This document shows, in pieces, positions 1-7,814 of a stretch of DNA of 64,000 nt (position 1 is the stretch's first letter; each line of letters starts with the position of its first letter). The stretch covers positions 1 through 64,000 of the forward strand of contig JBEKGS010000016.1 of the NCBI GenBank assembly GCA_050012675.1, written 5' to 3'. The position numbers and the translations under genes were made by a program. The stretch is from Fen-455 sp050012675 (GTDB taxonomy: Bacteria > Actinomycetota > Acidimicrobiia > Acidimicrobiales > Bog-793). The notes beneath the pieces were generated by a model, which worked only from the letters and a program-made list of their open reading frames with translations, was not told where the DNA came from and did not search any database.

Positions 1-13
1 CTAGGGCGTGGAG

Positions 14-640
14 TCATCGTGAGCCGCCGATGAGGTTCTCGAACTGCGAACCGACGAGCACGAGGGCATCGCGGCGAACCGCGCGCCAGGATTCGCGTCC
101 TCCCTTGGTTTTCGGTCCCGCCTCGAGGCGCAGCTCCCCGAGGTCGTAGTCGAGCAGCTGAACCCGATTACCAGCGAGAGCTTGGGCCTGTTTCGTCGAA
201 GGCAGACACCGAGGCCGCCCACGTTTCGGGGTTGGCTGTCGGCGAGCGTACGGCCAGCACATCGAGGTCGCTGCCGGCGTCGGCCTCGCCTCGCGCAAAC
301 GATCCGAAGACCAGCAACATTTCCGGGGCCGGTTCGTTCTTGGCGGCGAGCGAGTGCAGCCGAGCGATCTCCTCCGAGCCAAGGTGGCCGAGGCGATCGA
401 TGAGTTCCCCGGCCGCGCTCTGTCTGCCAGGGACACCAGGACCGTGAGGCCGACCTCTCGGCGCTCGACGATACCTAGGGCCGAAAGCTCCCCGACGATC
501 CTCGATGCGCGTGTTCTGCCCACTCCTGCGATGTCGGCCAGAGTGGAGACCGATAGCTCCACCTCCATACGACCGACAGCTGCCAGAATTCGACCCGTGG
601 CGCCGGGGATAACTGCTTCAACAGGCCGTACGCAGTCCAT
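14..640 (-). pseudogene. winged-helix / nucleotidyltransferase-domain protein, twice frameshifted
   Basis: The first ~70 residues read as a MarR-like winged helix (TLADIAGVGRTRASRIVGEL). From about position 430 down to 195 the conserved protein lies in another frame, where the nucleotidyltransferase motif GSFARGEADAGSDLDVLAV is found. The last ~55 residues (NRVQLLDYDLGELRLE through to the end) are back in the first frame. The original protein was therefore a helix-turn-helix plus MNT-like nucleotidyltransferase, a type often linked to toxin-antitoxin or small regulatory units. Two compensating frameshifts separate its parts, so as written no product carries the catalytic GS...D.D motif. It is either a pseudogene or carries two sequencing indels. 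Confidence 0.72.
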
Positions 641-858
641 ATTTTCGCTATATCGAACATCGACGTCTCATTTGCTGACGTGTCGTGGCTGGTTGGTAGG
701 TCTGCACTACAGGCGGCAGTACCGGGTCTCGTGTCAGGACCAGCATCAGCTCAGGCTTCGCCTGACGGCCACATTCGTGGGGGCACACCTGGGCCGTCGT
801 CTTGATCTGATGCGCAACACATTGACTGAGTACCAAGCCCTAGGACAGGCTGGCGGAA

Positions 859-3800
859 ATGCTTGATCTCCGTGAACAGCCCGCCCTGCGTCGCAACGGG
901 CTCATGCGGATCCGGCTGGGTCTCCTCGCGAATGCCCTGCATTGGAGGGCCGGCTCGTCGTCGGTGTTCTGTCTTGTCGCCCTGCTGGCCGTCGCCGCCG
1001 CCACCGCCGGGCCCGTCTACCTGGCGGCAGCCGATCAGTCGGTGCTCGAGCACGTGGTCATACCACCGCCACCGGACGCTACGGGACTCCTCGTTAACCC
1101 GCAGCCGGGCCTGCACACCTCCTTGGCGCAGGTCCGTGAGGACCTCAGGGCGCTCCCACGCTCGTCGAGCGGTCGCCCCTTCTTCGGCCGTGTCATCTTC
1201 GCCGAGATTGCCGAGAGCACGATCCTCGGGCCGGCCGGCGATCCGCTCGCCGTCTCCGACATGGTGTCGCGCTCCCAGGTGTGCGCGCACCTCGCGTTCA
1301 CCCGGGGGCAATGCCCGACCGGGCCTGCTGAGGTAGCCCTGAGCACGCGCTCTGCCTCCTATCTAAGGCTCGGCGTCGGTTCGGTGGTGCGGCTCTCGGT
1401 AGGCAGTTCGGTGCTCCGATTCAAGGTGAGCGGCCTCTATCGCGCAGGCTCCCTTTCCGCCCCCTATTGGTGGGGCTCGGACTACTTCCTCTTCGGCAGC
1501 GCACAGTCCCCCCCGCCGCGCATGGACGACCTCTTCGTCGATCCCTCCGCCTTCGTCCGGCTGCCCCCCGCACAGGTCGCCGTGAACGCCGACGTGCCCG
1601 TGGCGACAAGTGCGCTGTTGAGCACGCAAGTTCCCGCCTTTCGCCAGGCCCTCCGGAATGAGGAGGTGCATCTCGGAAGCCTGGACCTCGATGCGAACAG
1701 CGGCATTGGCAGTTATCTGGACGAGGTCACAAGCCAGCAGCAGGCGATGACGACGACGGTTGCCGTCATCGATCTCCAGCTCTTGATATTGGTGCTCATG
1801 GTCCTGTTCGGCATCGCTGGACGCGTCGCCGCGCAACGCGACCAGGACCTGGATCTGGCTAACCTGCGCGGGCTCTCCCGGCGCTCGCTCTGGGCCGTCG
1901 CCATGCGGGAACCGCTCGCCCTCATGATCGTGGCCGCGCCGCTCGGTGCCTTCGTGGGCTGGCTGGTCGCCTTTGCCATGGCACGGACGGAGCTGGTGGC
2001 AAGAGTCACGGTCGGCTTCGATTCGCTCGCGTTCGCCGCGGCGCTGGCGGCCTCGGTTGCCGCTGTTGGCGCCACCGCGGCCGCTTCTCGCCGCGCTCTG
2101 CAGCGTTCGGCCGGGCGGGCGGCTACCCTGTCACGGCGCGACGCCGCCCTGAGGCTCACCGGTGAGGCATTTGTGGTCGCCCTCGCCTTCGCCGCCCTGG
2201 TACAGCTCTCCGCCTCAGGGGTCGGGACAAAGGCGAGGTCGCAACCGCTGGCTGCGCTTGCTCCAGGGCTCATCGCCCTCGCCGTGGGCTTGGTCGCGGC
2301 GCGGGTTGTCCCGCTCCTGTGCCGCATATGGGGGAACATGAAGCGCTATTCACCTCAGATCGGCCTGTCTCTTGCCCTGCGGCGTGTCGCCCGTCAGTCC
2401 AGCATCATCCGCCAGTCGGTGGTGATCGCGATCGCGGTCAGCCTTGCCTGCTTCGCCGTCGCCGGCTTTTGGATAGACCGGTCGAACCGGGATCTGCAGG
2501 CGGCCTTTCTCGTCGGGGCCAACCGCGTCCTCACAGTCTCGGTGCCTGGCAACGTCGACTTCGTACAGGCGGTGCGCGACGCCGACCCCTCCGGTCACGA
2601 GGCGATGGCAGTCGAGGTGGAGGCGAACCAGCAAGGCACCCTGTTGGCCGTTGACGCTGCACGCTTTGCAAGTGTCGCCGCATGGGAGAGCCAGCCCGGC
2701 GCCGGCACGGCGGCTGCCCTCGCCCGCTACCTGAACCCGCACGTAGCACCAGCGGTGATCATCCAAGGGGACAACATCGAGGTGACTGCGGACCTGCGGG
2801 CGGCGCTGCAGCAGAAGCCCTCCCTAGTCCTCGGCATCTACAACGAGCAGTACGGGGCGGCCTCCTCCTTCACCGTCGGTCCGTTGTCATTCGGACGCCA
2901 TGAGTACTTCGACTCTCTGCAGGGCGACTGCGTGAGCGCCTGCCGTCTGACTTCGATCACGGCCACATGGCCGGGTCCGCCGATCCAGAAGACAGCCACA
3001 AGGCAGTCGGCCACGATCCCGGTCGAGATCCAGAAGATCGCCGAAGACGATGGGCCAGGCTATTTACCGGTCAGCGCCGGGCTCTCGCACGCCGGATCAT
3101 GGCGGGTCACTCAGGAGGCGCCTGGGGCGCCGTCGATGATCTCGAGTTCGCCGTCCGGCCTCCTCGTCTCGTTCGACTACGTCATAGGCCAGGCACCCCC
3201 AGCTGTCGCTCCGGCCGATGTGCCCGTGTCACTGCCGGCGGTCGTGACCGACACGGTTGCCTCGTTGCAGACCGGTGGCCCGACCGGGTCGACGCTCTAC
3301 TCGGTGCTGAATCTCGACGGGAGCCTTCTCCCCATCAACGGCGCCGTCCACGTGGCAGCGATCCCTTCGGTCGGCACGAACGCCGTCATGGTCGACCTCA
3401 CCGACGCTCTCAGAGACGAGACGTTGCCTGACATCGACTCGACGAGACAGGTCTGGCTGTCGGCCGCAGCGGGCTCGGGCGCCTCGATCGTAAGGCGCCT
3501 GCGTCACGACGGGATAGGCGTGATCTCGGTGAGCACGGTTCGCTCCTTCGAGTCCGCCTTCGGACAGGACGGGCCGACGCTCGCCTTCGATCTCTTCCTC
3601 GTCGTCGGGCTCGAGAGCGCCTTGTTGGCCACCGGGTCGATCTTGTTCTCTGTAGTCTCCGCCAGCCGCGAACGCGCCGTAGAAACGGTGGCCCTGCGTT
3701 CAGTCGGCCTGCCTCGGCGCACTCTGGTCGGGGCGATGGCCCGCGAACTGGGCATCGTCTGCGCCACGGGGCTCGTCGCAGGGGTGGTGGCGGGAGCAGC

Positions 3801-4002
3801 TGCGGCGCGCTTTTCTCTGCACTCGGTGCCCGAGTTCACTGGACTCTCACCAGGCCCGACGCTCGACTTCAACTTGCCCTTGCTCTGGATCGTGCTCGTC
3901 ACCGCAGCCGCCGCCGGCCTCCTGGCACTTGCCGTCATCGTCTCGATCGGCCTTGTGACAGCCGCCGCGACCCCAGACAAGCTCCGGATATCACAGCGAT
4001 GA
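859..4002 (+). CDS. FtsX-like ABC transporter permease (large, two-block)
   Basis: A 1,047-residue membrane protein that would form the channel or mechanotransmitter of an export-type (MacB/LolCDE-like) ABC system. A hydrophobic segment at residues ~33-57 is followed by a large extracytoplasmic region. A membrane block lies at ~297-480, then a second large outer domain, then a C-terminal FtsX block at ~905-1040 with the typical RERAVETVALRSVGLPR loop between helices. It is translationally coupled by an ATGA overlap to the ATPase gene downstream. An in-frame ATG at 904 (MRIRLGLLAN) is an equally good start. Substrate is unknown; lipoprotein, lipid or peptide export is family-based inference only. 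Confidence 0.88.
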   Translation: MLDLREQPALRRNGLMRIRLGLLANALHWRAGSSSVFCLVALLAVAAATAGPVYLAAADQSVLEHVVIPPPPDATGLLVNPQPGLHTSLAQVREDLRALPRSSSGRPFFGRVIFAEIAESTILGPAGDPLAVSDMVSRSQVCAHLAFTRGQCPTGPAEVALSTRSASYLRLGVGSVVRLSVGSSVLRFKVSGLYRAGSLSAPYWWGSDYFLFGSAQSPPPRMDDLFVDPSAFVRLPPAQVAVNADVPVATSALLSTQVPAFRQALRNEEVHLGSLDLDANSGIGSYLDEVTSQQQAMTTTVAVIDLQLLILVLMVLFGIAGRVAAQRDQDLDLANLRGLSRRSLWAVAMREPLALMIVAAPLGAFVGWLVAFAMARTELVARVTVGFDSLAFAAALAASVAAVGATAAASRRALQRSAGRAATLSRRDAALRLTGEAFVVALAFAALVQLSASGVGTKARSQPLAALAPGLIALAVGLVAARVVPLLCRIWGNMKRYSPQIGLSLALRRVARQSSIIRQSVVIAIAVSLACFAVAGFWIDRSNRDLQAAFLVGANRVLTVSVPGNVDFVQAVRDADPSGHEAMAVEVEANQQGTLLAVDAARFASVAAWESQPGAGTAAALARYLNPHVAPAVIIQGDNIEVTADLRAALQQKPSLVLGIYNEQYGAASSFTVGPLSFGRHEYFDSLQGDCVSACRLTSITATWPGPPIQKTATRQSATIPVEIQKIAEDDGPGYLPVSAGLSHAGSWRVTQEAPGAPSMISSSPSGLLVSFDYVIGQAPPAVAPADVPVSLPAVVTDTVASLQTGGPTGSTLYSVLNLDGSLLPINGAVHVAAIPSVGTNAVMVDLTDALRDETLPDIDSTRQVWLSAAAGSGASIVRRLRHDGIGVISVSTVRSFESAFGQDGPTLAFDLFLVVGLESALLATGSILFSVVSASRERAVETVALRSVGLPRRTLVGAMARELGIVCATGLVAGVVAGAAAARFSLHSVPEFTGLSPGPTLDFNLPLLWIVLVTAAAAGLLALAVIVSIGLVTAAATPDKLRISQR

Positions 4003-4994
4003 GCGCCATGACGGGGGCGAAGCGTGGTCTTTGGCCTCGGAGGGGCCCTACCACGCCGGGGAGCCGGCAGCCTGGCCGCGGGCTCGATGTCCATTGCAAC
4101 GCCGTGGTCCACCTCTACGCGAGTGAGAGCAGCCAGGTCGTGGCGCTTCGCGGTGTCGACTTAGACATCGACTCCGGTGAGATGCTCGCCCTCCTCGGAC
4201 CGTCGGGAACGGGCAAGTCGACACTGCTGCGGTTGCTCAGCGGCATCATCCGGCCTACCGCGGGGCAGATTTTCGTCGGCGGCCGGAACCTGCGGGAACT
4301 CTCCGCCCGGGAGCTGCGTACCCTGCGGGCGACCGAGATCGGCATCGTGCGTCAGGACGCCGGCACGAACCTGCTCCCCTATGCGAGCGGAGAGGAGAAT
4401 GTCTGGTTCGCACAGATCGGGGCGCGCCGGGCAAGGCATCCGGTTATGGACCCTGCCGACGTCCTCGAGCAGCTTGACCTCGGATCGCTCGCCGCCGCTC
4501 GTGTGAACGGCCTTTCCGGCGGCGAACAGCAGCTCGTGGCTCTTGCGGTCGGCGTCGCCGCCAGCCCGAACCTGCTCCTGGTCGACGAGCCGACCAGCCA
4601 GCTCGACACCGTAGAGCGCGACGCGGCCATCGCTTTGTTGCACGCCATAAACGAGCGGTTCGGCTCCACCGTCGTGATCGTCACCCACGACCCCGAGGTC
4701 GCCGCGGCCATCCCGCGGACGGTCACGATCCGCGACGGGCGCGTGGGGGCGGAGGGACGCCACGGTGAGGAGTTCGCCGTCGTTGGCAGGGACGGCTCGG
4801 TACAGCTTCCCCCTGACGTCCTAGAGTTGCTGCCGCCCAACACCCTTTTGCGCATCCACCGTCGTTTGGATGGAGTCGACCTGCGTCTCGCCGAGCCCGA
4901 AGAGCCCTCGACGCACCCGGCACCACCCACAACCGGCATGCCCGTCCGTCCCGGGGGCAAGGCGCCGGCCGGCACCGAGGCGGTCCCGCAGTGA
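3999..4994 (+). CDS. ABC transporter ATP-binding protein (LolD/MacB-like)
   Basis: ATPase partner of the FtsX-like permease, 331 residues. Walker A (GPSGTGKST) is near residue 67, the signature (LSGGEQQ) near 172 and Walker B (LLLVDEPTS) near 190, followed by the H-loop (VTHDPEVA). The roughly 80-residue C-terminal tail after the nucleotide-binding domain is longer than in LolD and is rich in Pro, Glu and Arg. The start overlaps the permease stop by 4 bp, and the stop overlaps the GTG of the next ATPase, so the three genes form one operon. Two different ATPases with one permease suggests a heterodimeric ATPase pair. Confidence 0.9.
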   Translation: MSAMTGAKRGLWPRRGPTTPGSRQPGRGLDVHCNAVVHLYASESSQVVALRGVDLDIDSGEMLALLGPSGTGKSTLLRLLSGIIRPTAGQIFVGGRNLRELSARELRTLRATEIGIVRQDAGTNLLPYASGEENVWFAQIGARRARHPVMDPADVLEQLDLGSLAAARVNGLSGGEQQLVALAVGVAASPNLLLVDEPTSQLDTVERDAAIALLHAINERFGSTVVIVTHDPEVAAAIPRTVTIRDGRVGAEGRHGEEFAVVGRDGSVQLPPDVLELLPPNTLLRIHRRLDGVDLRLAEPEEPSTHPAPPTTGMPVRPGGKAPAGTEAVPQ

Positions 4995-5668
4995 GCGATG
5001 TCCGGGCCGAGGAGGGTGACCGGTCGGTCCGGCTCACTGCCAGCAACATCGGGGTCCGCATCGGGGACCGGACCGTTTTGGCTGGAGTTAACCTGCGGGC
5101 CACTCCGGGCCGCATCCTCTGTGTCACCGGTCCTGCCGGGTCCGGGAAGACGACGCTGCTCCACGTCCTCGCCGGGATCATCGGCCCGGACGAGGGCGAG
5201 GTAACAGTCGAGGACGGGACCAAGATCGAGAAGGACAGCAAGGCGACGCATCTCGGCTTCGTACCCCAGACCTTCGGGCTAGCAGCTTCCCTCACGGTGG
5301 CGGAGAACATCGCACTTCCGCTTCAGCTGCTTCGGCTGCCGCGCGACGAGGTTGCAAGGCGCGTCGAGGTGAATTTGGAGGAGATCGGCCTCGACAATGC
5401 CAGCGAGCAGCTCAGTACCGAGCTCTCCGGAGGCCAGCAACAACGCACGGCAGTGGGCCGCGCGATTGTCGCCGAACCGGCCTTGATAATCGCCGACGAA
5501 CCGACCTCCGAACTCGATGCCGCCAGCCGCGACCTTGTCTTTGACCTGCTCGAGAGGGCAGCAGGGAGAGGCGCGACGGTCATTGTGGCCACCCATGACC
5601 CCGAGCTGGTCGAGCGTTGTGACGATGTTCTCAGGCTTCACGACGGACGGGTCGTCGGCGAAGCCTGA
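4991..5668 (+). CDS. ABC transporter ATP-binding protein (second ATPase)
   Basis: 225-residue nucleotide-binding domain of the MacB/LolD class with Walker A (GPAGSGKTT) near residue 47, signature (LSGGQQQR) near 145, Walker B (LIIADEPTS) near 163 and H-loop (VATHDPELV). It starts with GTG inside the GTGA overlap with the preceding ATPase, so translation is probably coupled. It is the compact, canonical member of the pair, while its neighbour carries a C-terminal extension. Function is inferred to be energising the large FtsX-like permease. Confidence 0.9.
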   Translation: MSDVRAEEGDRSVRLTASNIGVRIGDRTVLAGVNLRATPGRILCVTGPAGSGKTTLLHVLAGIIGPDEGEVTVEDGTKIEKDSKATHLGFVPQTFGLAASLTVAENIALPLQLLRLPRDEVARRVEVNLEEIGLDNASEQLSTELSGGQQQRTAVGRAIVAEPALIIADEPTSELDAASRDLVFDLLERAAGRGATVIVATHDPELVERCDDVLRLHDGRVVGEA

Positions 5669-5884
5669 ACCGGCGACGCCGGGACTCGTAGCGCCCGCAT
5701 ACCCGCCGCGCCGGTCGGGCTCGCCGCATCGCAGGGTAGATGGCACGCTGGCTCAGGCAGGCCTCGTGACGGGAGTGGACACGGCGCAAACCCGTCGGCC
5801 GGCCCCAGTGACGCTTGAGACTCGTCCGAGAGTTAGCCCATGCGCGTCGTCGGTGACGTGCCGAAACGAGCGGCTACAGCCTGT

Positions 5885-6040
5885 TTCAGCCCGTGGGGCC
5901 AATGGTCCGTGCCGCTCGGTAACAGCTCATTCACGTTGCTTCTCGCTGCCAACGTCGGCGCCGTGACCATGCCATGGATGATCTTGTATCAGGGGGCGCG
6001 GTGCTCGACAGGGACTGCGAGTTCGAGACATCCCGCGGGA
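5885..6040 (+). pseudogene. Nramp-family metal transporter fragment
   Basis: A short reading segment contains LLLAANVGAVTMPWMILYQ, which closely resembles a conserved transmembrane helix of bacterial Nramp (MntH-like) divalent-metal transporters. The following family residues (GGAVLDRD, compare QQGAVVDKG) appear about 5 codons on, but in a different frame. No other part of an Nramp protein is present on either side. This is a truncated, frameshifted relic of about 50 codons, directly upstream of a tRNA-Gly-like 3' end. Confidence 0.5.
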
Positions 6041-6076
6041 ACGGCGTGTCACCGTTGTCGGTGCGGTGCTCACCCA

Positions 6077-6100
6077 GTTCGAATCCCGTCGTCCGCTCCA
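6077..6100 (+). other. tRNA-Gly 3'-end-like fragment (possible att remnant)
   Basis: Twenty-four bases match the 3' end of a bacterial tRNA-Gly: T-loop TTCGAAT, 3' strand of the T-stem, acceptor strand CGTCCGC, discriminator T and CCA. The bases upstream do not pair with the T-stem or acceptor, so no cloverleaf forms. A lone tRNA 3' end is the usual footprint of tyrosine-recombinase integration, but no integrase is present in the window. Confidence 0.45.
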
Positions 6101-6125
6101 AAAACCCGCGCGGTCCTAGCTGGAC

Positions 6126-6524
6126 TCAGCGATGCAGGCGAAGCGCGATTCCGGGAAGATCAGAGAAGGCCGTTTGATCAGCTGTCAGAACCGTCCGCTG
6201 AGAGGCCAAGGCAGTGGCTGCGATCACGAGATCATGAGCCCCCCTGGGCCGGCCCTGCCGCCGGACAAAGACAAGGAGTTGCGCGTGGGCATCGGCGACC
6301 TCTAGGTCGTAGTCGATCACAGGAACATTGGCGAGCACGTCGTCAAGAAACTTCTGCCGGCTTATCCTCGCCTTGCCTCGGCACAGCTCGACACCCACGC
6401 GAAGCTCCGCGACAGTGATCGCTGCCATGGCCACGTCATCGTTGTCGTCGATCACGTCGTCGAGCTCGTCGCCGACGCGCTCCGCGTCGATGAGGAAGGT
6501 TGTGTCCAGCAGTAGCCGCGTCAG
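6126..6524 (-). CDS. vapC: VapC-type PIN-domain toxin with apparent CTG start
   Basis: A 132-residue PIN-domain ribonuclease toxin when read from CTG at 6524. The N-terminal acidic residue is in LLLDTTFLID, the glutamate in ITVAELRVG and a further aspartate in AHDLVIAATAL, in the order expected of PIN domains. VapC toxins typically cleave tRNA or rRNA. The CTG start overlaps the antitoxin TGA (sequence CTGA), where relatives usually have ATGA or GTGA. A GAGGA ribosome-binding site lies 6 bases upstream. The first ATG/GTG-type codon within the gene is at 6474 or later and would delete the first catalytic aspartate. The pair is a type II toxin-antitoxin module. Confidence 0.8.
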   Translation of the reverse strand: MTRLLLDTTFLIDAERVGDELDDVIDDNDDVAMAAITVAELRVGVELCRGKARISRQKFLDDVLANVPVIDYDLEVADAHAQLLVFVRRQGRPRGAHDLVIAATALASQRTVLTADQTAFSDLPGIALRLHR

Positions 6525-6763
6525 CTTCGTTCCTCGACGGTCATCAGCTCGCGGACTTCTGCCACGTCAGCGCGCCACTTCGAGTCGACGCCGTGCCGGC
6601 GAAGCATCGTCTTTACGTCGGAGCCTCGCCCACTGAGGACGGGTTCGAGCAAAGCCACCGCTTTTCCTCTGCGAACGATGGTGATTCGCTCGCCGCGGTG
6701 CTCCACGGCATCGAGGAGGTCCGCGAAGTTGCGCGCGGCATCCGTTGCGCTGATCTCAGTCAC
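6521..6763 (-). CDS. vapB: VapB/Phd-type antitoxin
   Basis: An 80-residue protein with the Phd/YefM-like N-terminal DNA-binding fold (EISATDAARNFADLLDAVEH) followed by ITIVRRGKAVALLEPV, typical of antitoxins that bind their own promoter. The C-terminal ~35 residues (DVKTMLRRHGVDSKWRADV) would wrap the toxin. It lies immediately upstream of the PIN toxin with a 4-bp overlap, the classic antitoxin-first order. Autoregulation by the complex is expected from family knowledge; no operator was identified. Confidence 0.87.
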   Translation of the reverse strand: MTEISATDAARNFADLLDAVEHRGERITIVRRGKAVALLEPVLSGRGSDVKTMLRRHGVDSKWRADVAEVRELMTVEERS

Positions 6764-6802
6764 CAGATCAGATTATCAGATTAACGTCTACAGAACCTAG
6801 GT

Positions 6803-7024
6803 GGGTACTCCTACGTCGTCGCGTGGGCCGTATCGTGACAGGCAACCGGCGGCACCTCGCCCTCGGCGAGCACGCCTTTAACCATGACGATCACGGATCC
6901 GAGCATCGTCGCGGGCGACACCATCTACGTGCTGCCTCCGAGCATGGGAACGATCTCCGTCGCGTCGGCGATGAGCGCGCGCACGTCATCGGCTCTCGGT
7001 GGACGAATCATCGCTGGCGCATAG
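6803..7024 (+). pseudogene. secreted-protein domain remnant
   Basis: In one frame this reads as a beta-rich extracellular-type segment (YVVAWAVS, stop, QATGGTSPSASTPLTMTIT, then DPSIVAGDTIYVL) before a second stop. The Ser/Thr/Gly-rich pattern is typical of secreted surface repeats and differs from random readthrough. With an internal TGA at 6836, no start and no upstream continuation, it can only be a fragment. The family is not recognised. Confidence 0.4.
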
Positions 7025-7068
7025 CGCGGCGGAAACTCGCGCTGGAGCTTGCGCGGCCGCTATTCAGT

Positions 7069-7094
7069 GTTACTATCTACTAGTAGTCAGTAAC
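7069..7094 (+). promoter_or_regulatory. 26-bp palindromic operator upstream of padR
   Basis: Near-perfect inverted repeat centred at 7081/7082: arms GTTACT and AGTAAC around the 10-bp palindrome CTACTAGTAG, with only two mismatched pairs. It ends 25 bp before the PadR start and covers the probable promoter. PadR repressors typically bind such sites, so autoregulation of the operon is the likely role. Confidence 0.7.
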
Positions 7095-7119
7095 GCTGAG
7101 TAGCGTGAGGAGGTGCCGC

Positions 7120-7449
7120 GTGGTCAAGCAGATGACGGAGATGCTTAAGGGCACGCTGGAGGGCATCGTCCTCGCGTTCCTGTCCATACGGCCTGCCTAC
7201 GGCTACGAGATCACGGCATGGTTGCGGGAGCAGGGCTTCTCCGACATCGCCGAAGGCACCGTCTACGCGCTGCTCATCAGGATCGAGCACCGTGGCCTCG
7301 TCGACGTGGAGAAGGTCCCGTCCGAGAAAGGGCCGCCCCGCAAGGTGTACGCCCTCAACGCTCAGGGACAGGAAAACCTTGATGAATTCTGGCGGACTTG
7401 GAGCTTCCTCACAGAACGGCTCGAACAGCTCCGCGAAGGAGGCAGATAG
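7120..7449 (+). CDS. PadR-family transcriptional regulator
   Basis: A 109-residue winged-helix repressor: LKGTLEGIVLAFLSIRPAYGYEI, then the recognition region (IAEGTVYALLIRIEHRGLVD) and wing (PPRKVYALNAQGQENL), all PadR hallmarks. The GTG at 7120 is preferred over the GTG at 7105 because the GAGGAGG ribosome-binding site (7107-7113) lies 6 bases before it. It opens a four-gene operon with a DUF1048 protein and a DrrAB-like ABC exporter. It probably represses the operon through the palindrome just upstream until a toxic compound is sensed. Confidence 0.9.
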   Translation: MVKQMTEMLKGTLEGIVLAFLSIRPAYGYEITAWLREQGFSDIAEGTVYALLIRIEHRGLVDVEKVPSEKGPPRKVYALNAQGQENLDEFWRTWSFLTERLEQLREGGR

Positions 7450-7451
7450 AC

Positions 7452-7814
7452 ATGGCCACAGGGTGGATCGAGCAGAAGAGGCGTTACCGGCAGTACAAGG
7501 CGCGCACGAACCGGCTTCCTGCGAGTTACCACACGGCGATCGATGCGCTGCAGCGGTACTCGTATTACTTCGGGAACGGCACGGGAGACGGCGGGCTGTC
7601 GATGCTGGAGGACCTTGTAGATCTCTTCGAGCAGAGCGCGGCGAACGGAACACCGATCCGGGCAGTCGTCGGGGACGACCCCGTGGAGTTCGCCGAGGCG
7701 TTTCTCCGGAACTACCCGCAGGGTCAGTGGATCATCCGGGAGCGGGATCGGCTGACCGACGCCATTGCGCGCGCCGAGGAACAAGACACCGGAAACGAAG
7801 GGATGTCCCGATGA
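7452..7814 (+). CDS. DUF1048-family protein
   Basis: A 120-residue soluble helical protein with MATGWIEQKRRYRQYKAR, ALQRYSYYFG and a conserved middle (LEDLVDLFEQSAANG...RAVVGDDPVEFAEAFLRNY). It matches the DUF1048 proteins that commonly sit between PadR regulators and ABC exporters. It starts 3 bases after the PadR stop and its own stop overlaps the ABC ATPase start (ATGA). Its biochemical role is unknown; the fixed neighbourhood suggests an accessory to sensing or export. Confidence 0.85.
   Translation: MATGWIEQKRRYRQYKARTNRLPASYHTAIDALQRYSYYFGNGTGDGGLSMLEDLVDLFEQSAANGTPIRAVVGDDPVEFAEAFLRNYPQGQWIIRERDRLTDAIARAEEQDTGNEGMSR

Noticed and set aside
5974..6177. Plus-strand 67-residue frame across the tRNA-Gly scar
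   Set aside because: It is the second frame of the Nramp relic followed by the tRNA-derived sequence, not a gene.
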